Part shown: piece after piece, positions 7,797 through 14,031 of the stretch
Layout: each line of letters starts with the position of its first letter
Numbering within the stretch: the stretch's first letter is position 1
The notes under the pieces: model-generated
Database searches by the model: none
What the model was told of the DNA's origin: nothing
Seen by the model: the letters and a program-made list of their open reading frames with translations, nothing else
Program-made: the position numbers and the translations under genes
DNA from: Symbiodinium natans
Taxonomy: Eukaryota > Sar > Dinophyceae > Suessiales > Symbiodiniaceae
NCBI GenBank assembly: GCA_905221605.1
Contig: CAJNDS010000125.1
Location: 373,196-393,195, forward strand
Reading direction: 5' to 3'
DNA: 20,000 bases

Positions 7797-7845
7797 CGCT
7801 GTCTCCGAAGTGGCTAATGGTGTCAAGGCACGCGCGGGCTGGGAG
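7797..7845 (+). CDS. Putative exon (AVSEVANGVKARAGWE)
   Basis: GGACCCCAG is the acceptor at 7795-7796. One base then sixteen codons read AVSEVANGVKARAGWE, ending GAG|GTTTGC at 7846. R array, island, F array. The peptide looks like ordinary soluble protein, but no family is recognised. Confidence 0.45.
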
Positions 7846-7866
7846 GTTTGCTGACGTTCCACTGAT

Positions 7867-7925
7867 TAGGGTTTAGGGTTGAGGGTTTAGGGTTGAGGGT
7901 TCAGGGTTTAGGGTTTAGGGTTGAG
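7867..7925 (+). repeat. TTTAGGG/TTGAGGG array (F)
   Basis: Eight units, four of them TTGAGGG or TTCAGGG. Confidence 0.92.
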
Positions 7926-7926
7926 G

Positions 7927-8136
7927 ATGTCGATTTTTGTCTTGACTCCGACGGCCCATGGGGTAGAGCCCATCCTATCTCGAGCCCGTGTGGTGCCGAC
8001 TGCACGTAGCAACGATGAGTCTGCGATTTTTTGGCGAAAGTTGTTGGTTCGAGGAGGTGCTCTCTTGGGTTTAAGGCACCTCACGGACGAACTGAAGGAT
8101 TTGGGGGTGGATGGGGTGCATTGTTTTAGGGTGTAG
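7927..8136 (+). CDS. Longest non-repeat ORF in this part, function unknown
   Basis: ATG at 7927 opens a 69-codon frame, MSIFVLTPTAHGVEPILSR then, after a gap, ARSNDESAIFWRKLLVRGG and LRHLTDELKDLGVDGVH, to TAG at 8134-8136. It has hydrophobic and charged segments like a folded protein. F arrays flank both sides, and the last codons and stop come from the right one. It could equally be an exon starting at a TTTAG and ending at G|GTGGAT (8107) or G|GTGTAG (8131). No known motif is seen. Confidence 0.4.
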   Translation: MSIFVLTPTAHGVEPILSRARVVPTARSNDESAIFWRKLLVRGGALLGLRHLTDELKDLGVDGVHCFRV

Positions 8137-8192
8137 GGTTTAGGGTTAGTGAGTTTAGGGTTTAGGGTTTAGGGTTTAGGGTTAGGGTTTAG
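8137..8192 (+). repeat. TTTAGGG array (F)
   Basis: Its last TTTAG (8188-8192) is the acceptor of the next exon candidate. Confidence 0.95.
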
Positions 8193-8314
8193 GCGCCCTC
8201 TTCGAGGAGCTGGAGCCTGACCCAGCACTTCCTACTGCTGACGTCTACGACCCGAAGATCCTGAGTCGCGCGGACTTCGCGGCCTGCCCCGTTGCCGAAG
8301 TTTCGGTGGAGTGA
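8193..8314 (+). CDS. Strong putative exon, acidic, possibly terminal
   Basis: Follows TTTAG of the F array directly. Thirty-nine codons read ALFEELEPDPALPTADVYD, PKILSRADFAAC and PVAEVSVE to TGA at 8312-8314; about 29 of 39 codons end in G or C. A donor G|GTGGAG at 8306 would make it an internal exon of 113 nt. The protein is acidic with a central DVYDPKILSRADF stretch. Context is unusual: F array upstream, R array downstream. Confidence 0.55.
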
Positions 8315-8332
8315 GGATCGCGACACCCGAAA

Positions 8333-8515
8333 CCGGAATCCCTGAATCCCTAAACCCTAAACCCTAAACCCTCAACCCTAAACCCTCAACCCTAAACCCT
8401 AAACCCTAAACCTTAAAACCCTAAAACCCTAAAACCCTAAAACCCTAACACCCTGAACCCCTGAACCCTTGAACCCTTGAACCCTAAACCCAGGCCACCC
8501 ATAAGACCCTAAACC
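8333..8515 (-). repeat. CCCTAAA array with CCCTAAAA and CCCTTGAA variants (R)
   Basis: Three or four AAAACCCT octamers at about 8413-8445 and CCCTTGAA units at 8465-8480. Confidence 0.92.
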
Positions 8516-8609
8516 CAAAACTCCTTAACCGTTTGGGGTTCAGGGCTCCCATCAGCAAACCTCACTCTCCCGAGGCTTCCTGTACACTGGTACACATTCG
8601 GGGCTCCAG

Positions 8610-8645
8610 TGCGTCAAAGTGTCTTTCAACGCTCGAAAACACGGA
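8610..8645 (+). CDS. Possible 36-nt exon (CVKVSFNARKHG)
   Basis: CGGGGCTCCAG acceptor at 8608-8609, twelve codons CVKVSFNARKHG, then GGA|GTTTAA at 8646. Phase 0 at both ends. R array upstream, degenerate F array downstream. Confidence 0.35.
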
Positions 8646-8661
8646 GTTTAAGCCTGTTGGC

Positions 8662-8735
8662 AGGTTCAGGGTCAGGTTTTAGTGTTTTAGGGTTTTGGGT
8701 TCAGGGTTAAGGGTTGCGAGGGTGCAGGGTTAGGT
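8662..8735 (+). repeat. Degenerate TTTAGGG array (F)
   Basis: Units mostly TTTTAGGG, TTCAGGG or TTAAGGG. Confidence 0.75.
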
Positions 8736-8766
8736 TTTGGAAGGGTTTGGAGGGTTCGTTTGTGAG

Positions 8767-8859
8767 CCGGAAAAGAGATGCCCAAGTCAGGTTCTGAAAG
8801 CAAACGTCGAAAAGCGCTTTCAACATCGCTACGGTTCTGGGCCGAATTGGTTGAGGTCG
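8767..8859 (+). CDS. Possible exon (PEKRCPSQVLKANVEKRFQH)
   Basis: Open frame PEKRCPSQVLKANVEKRFQH followed by RYGSGPNWLRS, ending at CG|GTGAGA (8860), a good donor. The acceptor (TTTGTGAG) is weak. The minus strand is also open here. CGTC-(G/A)AA-...-CTTTCAAC resembles the 8610 island. Confidence 0.3.
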
Positions 8860-8925
8860 GTGAGAGTGAGGGTTTCATTCGGGTTCAGGAGGGGTTTCAT
8901 CAGGGTTCACTTGGTGTTTAACCCA

Positions 8926-9175
8926 GAACCCTAAACCCTAAACCCTAAACCCAGGCTTATTTGATCAGGGCTCAGCTTTGCTTTAGTCCTTCAGTCCGAG
9001 TCCCAAACCCCTAAACCCTAAATTTAAACTCTAAACCCCTAAACCCCAAACCTCAATCCCTAAACCCCAAACCCCAACCCCTTAAACCCCAAACCCTTAA
9101 AGCCTGAACCCTAAACCCCAACCACCCCCCCCCCCCCCCCCCCCCCCTAACCCTACACCCAAAGCCTAGACCCCT
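8926..9175 (-). repeat. CCCTAAA/CCCCAAA arrays with C23 tract (R)
   Basis: R arrays at 8926-8955 and 9003-9175, the second containing 23 consecutive C at 9125-9147. The 47-bp gap between them shows nothing clear. Confidence 0.9.
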
Positions 9176-9179
9176 TAAG

Positions 9180-9243
9180 AGTTCGCGACACGCTGGAGCC
9201 GCTGCAGCTTTGCAGGGGGGAGGAGGGAGACACCAAAACATAG
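9180..9243 (+). CDS. Possible exon (VRDTLEPLQLCRGEEGDTKT)
   Basis: CCCCTTAAG acceptor; the frame VRDTLEPLQLCRGEEGDTKT ends at TAG 9241-9243. A second frame (SSRHAGAAAALQGGGG...) runs on to TGG|GTTCAG at 9267 and fits the R-to-F pattern better. The first has the better codon third positions. Confidence 0.3.
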
Positions 9244-9271
9244 GCTTTGGCCTCAAGGCTTGTTGGGTTCA

Positions 9272-9310
9272 GCGTTTAGGGTTTAGGGTTCAGGGTTTAG
9301 GGTTCAGGGC
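9272..9310 (+). repeat. TTTAGGG/TTCAGGG array (F)
   Basis: Five units. The following F-to-R gap (9311-9439) is T-rich with an uninterpreted frame starting ATLKYEEL. Confidence 0.9.
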
Positions 9311-9439
9311 GACTCTAAAGTACGAAGAGTTGAGGGTTTCAGCCTTTTTCAGGAGTTTTGCAATTTTAGAGTTTCGATTTGTTCTCTGTAGGTTTTCAGG
9401 TTTCAAGGCTTTTGGGGTATCAGGCTTTACGGCCTAGGC

Positions 9440-9570
9440 ACCCTAAACCCTAAGCCCTAAGCCCTAAACCCTAAACCCTAAACCCTAAACCCTAAACCCT
9501 AAACCCTAAACCCTAAACCCTGAACCCTAAACCCTAAACCCTAAACCCCAAACCCCAAACCCCAAACCCT
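9440..9570 (-). repeat. CCCTAAA array (R)
   Basis: About eighteen units, nearly perfect in the middle. Confidence 0.96.
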
Positions 9571-9602
9571 CCCTTAAGAACCCCTAAAAGTGAGGGCTGC
9601 AG

Positions 9603-9632
9603 GTCTTTGAGAAAAGCCGGGCCAGGGCTTTC
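9603..9632 (+). CDS. Putative 30-nt exon with GTATGT donor
   Basis: GGGCTGCAG acceptor, ten codons VFEKSRARAF, then TTC|GTATGT at 9633, a classical eukaryotic donor that is followed at once by TTTAGGG units. Phase 0 at both ends, compatible with the 9868 exon. Confidence 0.4.
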
Positions 9633-9636
9633 GTAT

Positions 9637-9673
9637 GTTTAGGGTTTAGGGTTTAGGGTTTAGGGTTTAGGGT
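9637..9673 (+). repeat. TTTAGGG array (F)
   Basis: Five perfect units. Confidence 0.96.
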
Positions 9674-9727
9674 GAGAACATGTTTGCAGCCCAAGAGTTG
9701 GAGGCTCCCTGGACCCGGAACCCCTAA
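9671..9727 (+). CDS. Possible exon or intron interior (MFAAQELEAPWT)
   Basis: After TTTAG of the array the frame reads GENMFAAQELEAPWTRNP to TAA in the next R array. There is no donor on the right edge. In the R-to-F exon model this island would be intronic. Confidence 0.25.
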   Translation, partial: GENMFAAQELEAPWTRNP

Positions 9728-9863
9728 ACCCCCAAACCCTAAGCCCAAACAGGGTTTAGGGTTTAGGGTTTAGGGTTTAGGGTTTAGGGTTTAGGGTTTA
9801 GGGTTTAGGCCTGAACTGCAAACCCTGAACCCCTAAACCCCACATCCTAAACCCTAAACCCCT
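9718..9863. repeat. Compact R/F/R arrays
   Basis: R at 9718-9748, eight perfect F units at 9750-9809, R again at 9817-9863. The close inverted pairs could fold into hairpins. Confidence 0.93.
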
Positions 9864-9867
9864 CAAG

Positions 9868-9931
9868 ATTGAAGAGGGCTCGCGGTCCAAGTTTAGGAGG
9901 CGCGCGGTTCGGTGCAAATCTGCTTTCATGG
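9868..9931 (+). CDS. Putative exon, basic (IEEGSRSKFRRRAVRCKSAF)
   Basis: CCCCTCAAG is the acceptor at 9866-9867. Twenty-one codons read IEEGSRSKFRRRAVRCKSAF plus Met, then G|GTTTAG at 9932, the first unit of the F array. One base is left over, which fits a 10383 start carrying two bases. The Arg/Lys-rich peptide could bind nucleic acid, but this is only composition. Confidence 0.45.
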
Positions 9932-10082
9932 GTTTAGGGTCTAGGGTTTGGGTTTAGGGTTTAGGGTTTAGGGTTTAGGGTTTAGAGTTTAGGGTTTCAG
10001 GGTTCAGGGTTCAGGGTTTAGGGTTTAGGGTTTAGGGTTTAGGGTTTAGGGTTTAGGGTTTAGGGTTTAGGGTTTAGGGTTT
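9932..10082 (+). repeat. TTTAGGG array (F)
   Basis: About 21 units with TTCAGGG variants at 10000-10020, then nine perfect units. The island after it (10083-10138) has a weak frame (VAWLTWSLAAALN). Confidence 0.97.
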
Positions 10083-10138
10083 CCTCCCCTTGTCTGCTCG
10101 TAGAGTAGCGTGGTTGACTTGGAGCCTCGCCGCGGCTC

Positions 10139-10350
10139 TAAACCTTACATTCTAAACGCTAAACCCAAAACCCTAAACCCCCAAACCCTCAACACCTCAA
10201 CCCTAAACACCTAAACACCTAAACCCTAAACCCTAAACCTAAACCCCAAGCCTCACTCCCTTACCGGAATATGCTCCGCCGAATAACTGTGGCACCTATA
10301 TGACCACTAGACCCTGAACCCTAAACCCCTAAGCCGCTAAACCCAAAACC
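10139..10350 (-). repeat. Degenerate CCCTAAA arrays (R)
   Basis: Two R arrays (10139-10252 and 10311-10350) around a 58-bp island without clear splice edges. ACACCT variants at 10191-10222. Confidence 0.88.
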
Positions 10351-10382
10351 CAGGGCTCTGCCAAGTCAACCGCAGCCCGCAG

Positions 10383-10440
10383 ATATCGTATGCGGCAGCC
10401 CCCAAGCCGGAAACGCTAGTGCCATGAGCTGGGGCTTAGG
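10383..10440 (+). CDS. Putative exon (IVCGSPQAGNASAMSWGL)
   Basis: CAGCCCGCAG is the acceptor at 10381-10382. After two bases the frame reads IVCGSPQAGNASAMSWGL and leaves through GG|GTTTAG at 10441. If an upstream acceptor (CAACCGCAG) is used instead, PQISYAAAPKPETLVP is read. I prefer the first because its phase links 9868-9931 with 10980-11051. Confidence 0.4.
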
Positions 10441-10500
10441 GTTTAGGGTTTAGGGTTAGGGTTTAGGATGTAGGGTCCAGGGTTTAGGGTTTTGGTTTAG
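10441..10500 (+). repeat. TTTAGGG array (F)
   Basis: Short and partly degenerate, grading into T/G-rich DNA to 10570. Confidence 0.9.
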
Positions 10501-10577
10501 AGTTGAGTGCGGGCTTTGGTTTTGGGGATTAGTTCGGGTGTCGGTTCTTGCGTGTTGGGTGGTTTTGAGGTTTGCAG

Positions 10578-10913
10578 ATGGCTGGTGATGATTCGAGGGA
10601 GGCCATGACATACTTCCTAACGAGGGGGCAAAGTTGAGGGTCTAGGGTGTAGAGGCGTTTTAGGCGTTTCAAGAAGCATATATCAGATCTATTGGTGAAG
10701 GACATGATATAGAATTAGCGTATGACCCCGCTTAGTTTTTTGGATGTCCAAGAGTTTGCTATGAAGATACCACAGGTCTAGATTGACTTGGTGAGGCAGG
10801 GATTTCATGTCGCTTTGTCTCAAAGGCAAGCCAATTACAACTAGCCTTTCGGGAAAACGTGACGCGTAATGAATGACTCAACTTGGGGGGCGTTTGTGCT
10901 GGCTAGACTCTGA
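10578..10913 (+). pseudogene. Possible decayed reading frame with in-frame TAG/TGA
   Basis: From ATG at 10578 (after TTTGCAG) one frame reads like protein (MAGDDSREAMTYFLTRGQS; SFLDVQEFAMKIPQV; IDLVRQGFHVALSQRQANYN) but has TGA at 10635, 10860 and 10911 and TAG at 10650, 10710, 10716, 10779 and 10842. All stops are TAG or TGA, none TAA, as expected from C-to-T change at CAG or CGA. The antisense of the same codons is open for 62 codons (10877 to 10692), so strand and coding status are uncertain. Its GC content is lower than the exons. Family not recognised. Confidence 0.3.
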
Positions 10914-10979
10914 ATCCTGAAGCCCCGGTCTGGTGGCTGTCAGCAATGCGACATCGCACTGTCACCATGCACGCCGCAG

Positions 10980-11051
10980 GGGCGCGGGGACCTTAAAGCA
11001 GGTCGTCGTGCTCAGCCCGTCTTGGAACCTGGCAATCCTGCACCCTCGAGG
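10980..11051 (+). CDS. Putative exon (LKQVVVLSPSWNLAILHPR)
   Basis: ATGCACGCCGCAG is the acceptor at 10978-10979; an alternative is GGCTGTCAG at 10943, same frame. After one base the frame reads GAGT and LKQVVVLSPSWNLAILHPR and leaves through GG|GTTTAG at 11052. The beta-strand-like VVVLSP and WNLAILHP look like a folded protein core. A rival frame is open over 10944-11001 (QCDIALSPCTPQGRGDLKA). Phase fits the exons on both sides. Confidence 0.45.
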
Positions 11052-11132
11052 GTTTAGGGGTTTAGGGGTTTAGGGGTTTAGGGGTTTAGGTTTAGGGCTA
11101 GGGTTCGCGTTTAGGGGGTATAGGGTTTTGGG
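11052..11132 (+). repeat. TTTAGGG/TTTAGGGG array (F)
   Basis: Five GTTTAGGG octamers (one extra G) open the array, then degenerate units. Confidence 0.92.
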
Positions 11133-11192
11133 GTTTGCTTGACACCCAAATCATTTATGCGGGATTTTTCGGGTTTTGGGTCGAGGGTTCAG

Positions 11193-11296
11193 GAGCCACA
11201 GTTTCACCGCTGCAGCACGTTCAGGCTTGGCACAACCAAGTGCATTGCCCGGACGTGGCGACAAAAGAGCCTCGGGATAGATACCCTAAACCCTAA
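11193..11296 (+). CDS. Possible exon (SPLQHVQAWHNQVHCPDVAT)
   Basis: GAGGGTTCAG acceptor; the frame ATVSPLQHVQAWHNQ then VHCPDVATKEPRDRY runs into the R array, where TAA ends it at 11294-11296. The frame is open upstream to about 11100. No donor lies at the right edge except inside the island (CAA|GTGCAT, GAC|GTGGCG). About 18 of 30 codons are GC-ending. Confidence 0.35.
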
Positions 11297-11358
11297 ACCC
11301 TAAGCCCTAAACCCTAAATTTAAAATCTAAACTCTAAACCCTAAACCCTAAACCCTCA
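11281..11358 (-). repeat. CCCTAAA array (R)
   Basis: About eleven units with an AAATTTAAAATCT interruption near 11317. Confidence 0.93.
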
Positions 11359-11395
11359 ATTCCAGATCCTCCAACCCTGAAGCCTGAACTCCCAG

Positions 11396-11443
11396 AACCC
11401 ACAGTTGCTTCTGCAACCAAGACTCCATCATCTCGGGTCTACG
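11396..11443 (+). CDS. Putative exon (THSCFCNQDSIISGL)
   Basis: GAACTCCCAG acceptor at 11394-11395 (a second, CCCACAG, is nine bases on in the same frame). One base, fifteen codons THSCFCNQDSIISGL, two bases, then G|GTTTAG at 11444. The other frames are open too (TVASATKTPSSR, LLLQPRLHHLGS), so the frame rests on phase with the 10980 and 11796 exons. Confidence 0.35.
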
Positions 11444-11487
11444 GTTTAGGGTTTAGGGTTCAGGGTTTAGGGTTTAGGGTTTAGGGT
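11444..11487 (+). repeat. TTTAGGG array (F)
   Basis: Six units, one TTCAGGG. Confidence 0.95.
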
Positions 11488-11669
11488 CTGCTTGGTACGT
11501 TTAGGGTCGAGGGTACCCCTTTTTTGCTCCCCAAAAGGAACCAGAACTTGTAGAGGCAGCCTCCTTCATGGGGTTAAGGCTTTAGATTGAGTTTATAGGG
11601 CTTTCCATGAAAATTCTGAGGTAGAAACCTGGGTGCCCCCAAAAGGGGACCAGAATTTTGAGAGCCGGG
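11488..11669. repeat. Island with imperfect 32-bp direct repeat
   Basis: TGCTCCCCAAAAGGAACCAG at about 11526 and TGCCCCCAAAAGGGGACCAG at about 11632 begin two diverged copies that continue GAA-TTTG-AGAG. No coding frame is convincing. Confidence 0.6.
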
Positions 11670-11780
11670 CCTAAACCCTAAACCCTAAACCCTAGACCCT
11701 AGACCCTAGACCCTAAACCCTAAACCCTAAACCCTAAACCCTAAACCCTAAACCGTAAACCCTAAACCCTAAACCCTAAA
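11670..11780 (-). repeat. CCCTAAA array with CCCTAGA variants (R)
   Basis: Three CCCTAGA units (about 11690-11712) within otherwise perfect repeats. Confidence 0.96.
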
Positions 11781-11795
11781 CGATGCCTTCGACAG

Positions 11796-11860
11796 CTCGC
11801 AGGAGCGCCACGTGCGCTTCGTCACCAAGAAGCTCGTGGCTTTGGCTTCAATCCATGGAG
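11796..11860 (+). CDS. Strong putative exon (SQERHVRFVTKKLVALASIH)
   Basis: CCTTCGACAG is the acceptor at 11794-11795. After one base, SQERHVRFVTKKLVALASIH is read; the first fourteen codons all end in G or C. Ends G|GTTCCA at 11861, or GG|GTGTAG at 11871. The mixed basic and hydrophobic peptide is helix-like. Phase fits the preceding exon at 11396. The frame is open a little upstream (DAFDS), but the array ends it. Family not recognised. Confidence 0.55.
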
Positions 11861-11904
11861 GTTCCATAGGGTGTAGGGTTTAGGGTTTAGGGTTCAATCC
11901 ATGG
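11847..11904. repeat. 12-bp direct repeats flanking a short TTTAGGG array
   Basis: TTCAATCCATGG occurs at 11847-11858, in the exon end, and again at 11893-11904. Between them lie GGTTCC, a GTGTAGGG unit and three F units. The second copy continues AGGTCTTCAGGGTTCC. Confidence 0.85.
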
Positions 11905-11960
11905 GAGGTCTTCAGGGTTCCATTTCGAGGGTGGGGGCAAAGGGTGTAGGTCTCATGTGT

Positions 11961-11996
11961 TCCTAAACCCTAAACTAAACCCTTAATGATAAACCT
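11961..11996 (-). repeat. Short CCCTAAA array (R)
   Basis: Four or five partly broken units. Confidence 0.8.
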
Positions 11997-12000
11997 GAAG

Positions 12001-12117
12001 GCCGGCGTAGGGGGTGATGCGGTTTCGGGTCCCCATTTGGGGCATGGCCTTCGGACCCTGAGACATCGAACCTCACAAGCCCCCAAACCCTACCCAATGC
12101 TCAGCTACAGTGCTTGA
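12001..12117 (+). CDS. Possible exon (AGVGGDAVSGPHLGHGLRTL)
   Basis: AAACCTGAAG could be an acceptor; the frame AGVGGDAVSGPHLGHGLRTL and RHRTSQAPKPYPMLSYSA reaches TGA at 12115-12117. Part of it (12081-12092) is degenerate R repeat. Alternatively only a 17-nt piece after GCTCAG (12101-12117) is exonic, leaving through GG|GTTTAG at 12120. Confidence 0.25.
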   Translation, partial: AGVGGDAVSGPHLGHGLRTLRHRTSQAPKPYPMLSYSA

Positions 12118-12119
12118 AG

Positions 12120-12147
12120 GGTTTAGGGTTTAGGGTTTAGGGTTTGG
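12120..12147 (+). repeat. Short TTTAGGG array (F)
   Basis: Four units. Confidence 0.95.
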
Positions 12148-12152
12148 GGAGT

Positions 12153-12326
12153 ACATGCCCCGAAGTACCAAGCGCACTTCACATGCATGCACTCTTAGCG
12201 GGTGCGCAGCAAAATGGGCTGGCCCACCCCCCCCATGTCTGCGCTTGCGTGCGGCATTGCCCCCGGGACCTAACGAAGTTTACTGCGTGCTGGCCATTTT
12301 CATGTGCAAAGTGGCCTAAACCCTAA
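12153..12326 (+). CDS. Possible Cys/His-rich reading frame
   Basis: The island between F and R arrays has a frame with CPEVPSALHMHALLAGAQQN and HVCACVRHCPRDLTKFTACW. Cys and His are frequent, but they form no recognisable metal-binding spacing. A second frame, beginning EYMPRSTKRTSH, is also open across the island. No splice site or start is convincing. Confidence 0.25.
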   Translation, partial: TCPEVPSALHMHALLAGAQQNGLAHPPHVCACVRHCPRDLTKFTACWPFSCAKWPKP

Positions 12327-12441
12327 ACCCTAAACCGTAAACCCTAAACCGTAAACCCTAAACCCTAAACCCTAAACCCTAAACCCTAAACCCTAAACCC
12401 TAAACCCTAAACCCTAAACCCTAAACCCTAAACCCTAAACC
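12315..12441 (-). repeat. CCCTAAA array (R)
   Basis: About eighteen units, two CCGTAAA at the left end, the rest perfect. Confidence 0.97.
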
Positions 12442-12462
12442 TCGCTCTGCCATACACTTTAG

Positions 12463-12551
12463 ATCTCATTCCCGCAATGTCGCTCCGGGTATCACCGGCT
12501 AGGGCTGAGGGCAAAGCCTGGAACTCTATACTAAACCACCCAAAGCCCTAA
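12463..12551 (+). CDS. Possible exon, frame undecided
   Basis: CATACACTTTAG is a fair acceptor at 12461-12462. One frame reads LIPAMSLRVSPARAEGKAWN to TAA at 12549-12551. A GTATCA donor at 12489 would end the exon after eight or nine codons. All three frames are open in the first 26 bases. R arrays lie on both sides. Confidence 0.3.
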
Positions 12552-12720
12552 AGTCCCAACCCCCCAAACCTTTGTCATACCTAAACCCTAAACCCTAAAC
12601 CCTAAACCCTAAACCCTAAACCCGAAACCCCAAGGTGGACAACCTTTTGGCCAACGGGCAGGCTCTGGGCAAGGCAAGCAGAGCCCGGGGAACCCTAAAC
12701 CCTAAACCCTAAACTTTAAA
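12552..12720 (-). repeat. CCCTAAA arrays (R)
   Basis: Arrays at 12580-12630 and 12690-12720 flank the next exon candidate. Confidence 0.9.
12635..12673 (+). CDS. Putative exon with GC donor (VDNLLANGQALGK)
   Basis: AAACCCCAAG acceptor, thirteen codons VDNLLANGQALGK, then AAG|GCAAGC at 12674, which matches a non-canonical GC-AG donor. There is no GT between here and the next R array. The frame continues (ASRARG) if the GC site is not used. Confidence 0.4.
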
Positions 12721-12721
12721 C

Positions 12722-13201
12722 GAGGGTTGGGGGGTGGTGGGGTGTAGGGACTGGGATTTAGGGTGCAGGGATCGGGATCTCGGGTATAGGGCTTAAAGGA
12801 TTGGGGTTTAGGGATTGGAGGTTTAGGGTTTAGGGTGTTTAGGTTTTTGCGATTTAGAGTTCGGGGATTGGGGTTTAGGGTTAGGGATTTACGGCCCCAA
12901 AACCTTAAACCCTGAACTCCGAAGACCCTAAACCCCAAACACCCCGAAGCTCTAAACCCCTAGAGTCTCAACGTTTAGGGTTTTTTCTAGCGCCTGAGGG
13001 TTTAGGGTTTAGGGTTTAGAGTTTAGAGTTTAGGGTTTAGGGTTTAGGGGTTTTCTAGAGCTTTAGGGTTCAGGGTTCAGGGCTTCGTTGAAGGGCTTCG
13101 TTGAACTCTGGAGTTGAGCCCTCAAACCCCAGAATCCTGTAGGGTTTAGGGTTTAGGGTTTAAGGTTTAGGGTTTAGGGTTTAGGGTTTAGGGTTTAGGG
13201 C
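12722..13201. repeat. F/R/F arrays, degenerate
   Basis: F 12722-12893 (very degenerate), R 12896-12965, F 12973-13080, then F 13138-13201. A 14-bp unit GGGCTTCGTTGAA is repeated in tandem at 13081-13107. The 13081-13137 island shows no good frame. Confidence 0.88.
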
Positions 13202-13283
13202 TCTAGGGAGTACGGTGCGCTCTATTGTTTTTGGCATTTTTTTGGTTTCGGGTTCGGGGGTTCGGAGCTTGATTGGATGCCAG

Positions 13284-13340
13284 AGCTTCGTGAGAACCGA
13301 TCCTCAGCAGCACCATGCCGAGCCCAGAAAAGAAGCCCTA
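13284..13340 (+). CDS. Possible exon (SFVRTDPQQHHAEPRKEAL)
   Basis: GGATGCCAG acceptor; SFVRTDPQQHHAEPRKEAL runs to the R array. A competing frame (SELDWMPELRENRSS) crosses the same bases and could end at C|GTGAGA (13290), a strong donor. These two readings exclude each other. Confidence 0.3.
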
Positions 13341-13424
13341 AACCCTAAACCTTAAACCCTAAACCCTAAACCCTAAACCCTAAACCCTAAACCCTAAACC
13401 CTAAACCCTAAACCCTAAACCCAC
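13335..13424 (-). repeat. CCCTAAA array (R)
   Basis: About thirteen units, one CCTTAAA. Confidence 0.97.
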
Positions 13425-13426
13425 AG

Positions 13427-13517
13427 GCACTCGTGGCGGCCAGCGAAAAGTTCTGGCTTCCGAGCGCGCACCGGACGCTCACAAGTTCCAACCCACGATG
13501 CCGCAGTTGCCAATGGG
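13427..13517 (+). CDS. Putative 91-nt exon, frame ambiguous
   Basis: AAACCCACAG forms the acceptor immediately at the end of the R array, and GG|GTTCAG at 13518 is the first F unit. Frames: ALVAASEKFWLPSAHRTLTS (21 of 30 codons GC-ending) or, after two bases, VLASERAPDAHKFQPTMPQL (19 of 29). The second leaves two bases, which fits the 13941 exon. Good exon edges; the peptide is uncertain. Confidence 0.45.
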
Positions 13518-13558
13518 GTTCAGGGTTTAGGGTTTAGGGTTTAGGGTTTAGGGTTTCA
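13518..13558 (+). repeat. TTTAGGG array (F)
   Basis: Five units, the first TTCAGGG. Confidence 0.96.
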
Positions 13559-13579
13559 GTTCATCTGCATCACTTTCAG

Positions 13580-13603
13580 GCACAGGGCTCCCTTGCGGCC
13601 TAA
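13580..13603 (+). CDS. Possible short terminal exon (AQGSLAA)
   Basis: GCATCACTTTCAG is an excellent acceptor at 13567-13579; seven codons AQGSLAA reach TAA at 13601. The acceptor is better supported than the exon. Confidence 0.25.
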   Translation, partial: AQGSLAA

Positions 13604-13898
13604 GCCCGAAGCCCGAAGCCCAGAGCCCTAAGGCCCCTGACTAAACTTCCCCTTGCTATCACATCTGGGGCTTTAAGTAGGGTAGCTGCACGGAACCCTA
13701 AACCCCTAAGCCCCGAAACCCCTAAACCGCTCAAACCCTAAACCTCTCAACCCTGAACCTCTCAACTCCTAAACCCCTAAACCCCTCAACCCCTAAACCC
13801 CTAAACCCCTCAACCCCTCAACCCCTCAACCCCTAAACCCTAAACCCTAAACCCTAAACCCTAAACCCTAAACCCTAAACCCTAAACCCTAAACCCTA
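13604..13898 (-). repeat. CCCTAAA array with CCCCTCAA and CCCCTAAA variants (R)
   Basis: Degenerate to 13690, then alternating CCCCTAAA and CCCCTCAA octamers (about 13765-13835), then nine perfect heptamers. Confidence 0.93.
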
Positions 13899-13940
13899 AA
13901 TCTGCATAAACCCTATAAACCCCGCAGATAAAGCCGGCAG

Positions 13941-14031
13941 GCTTTTTGCGAAGTGGACCCTGAGCGCCACTACGCCGTCAGCAAGGACCGTCGGCTCGCA
14001 GCTCTCTCGCCCGCTTAGGGAGGGCTTGGAG
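13941..14031 (+). CDS. Putative 91-nt exon (LFAKWTLSATTPSARTVGSQ)
   Basis: AAGCCGGCAG acceptor. After one base, LFAKWTLSATTPSARTVGSQ and LSRPLREGLE are read with about 24 of 30 GC-ending codons, leaving through GAG|GTTTGG at 14032. Another frame (FCEVDPERHYAVSKDRRLAA) ends at TAG 14016 and would make a terminal exon; its GC3 is lower. The first frame fits both the donor and the phase of the preceding exon. Confidence 0.45.
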
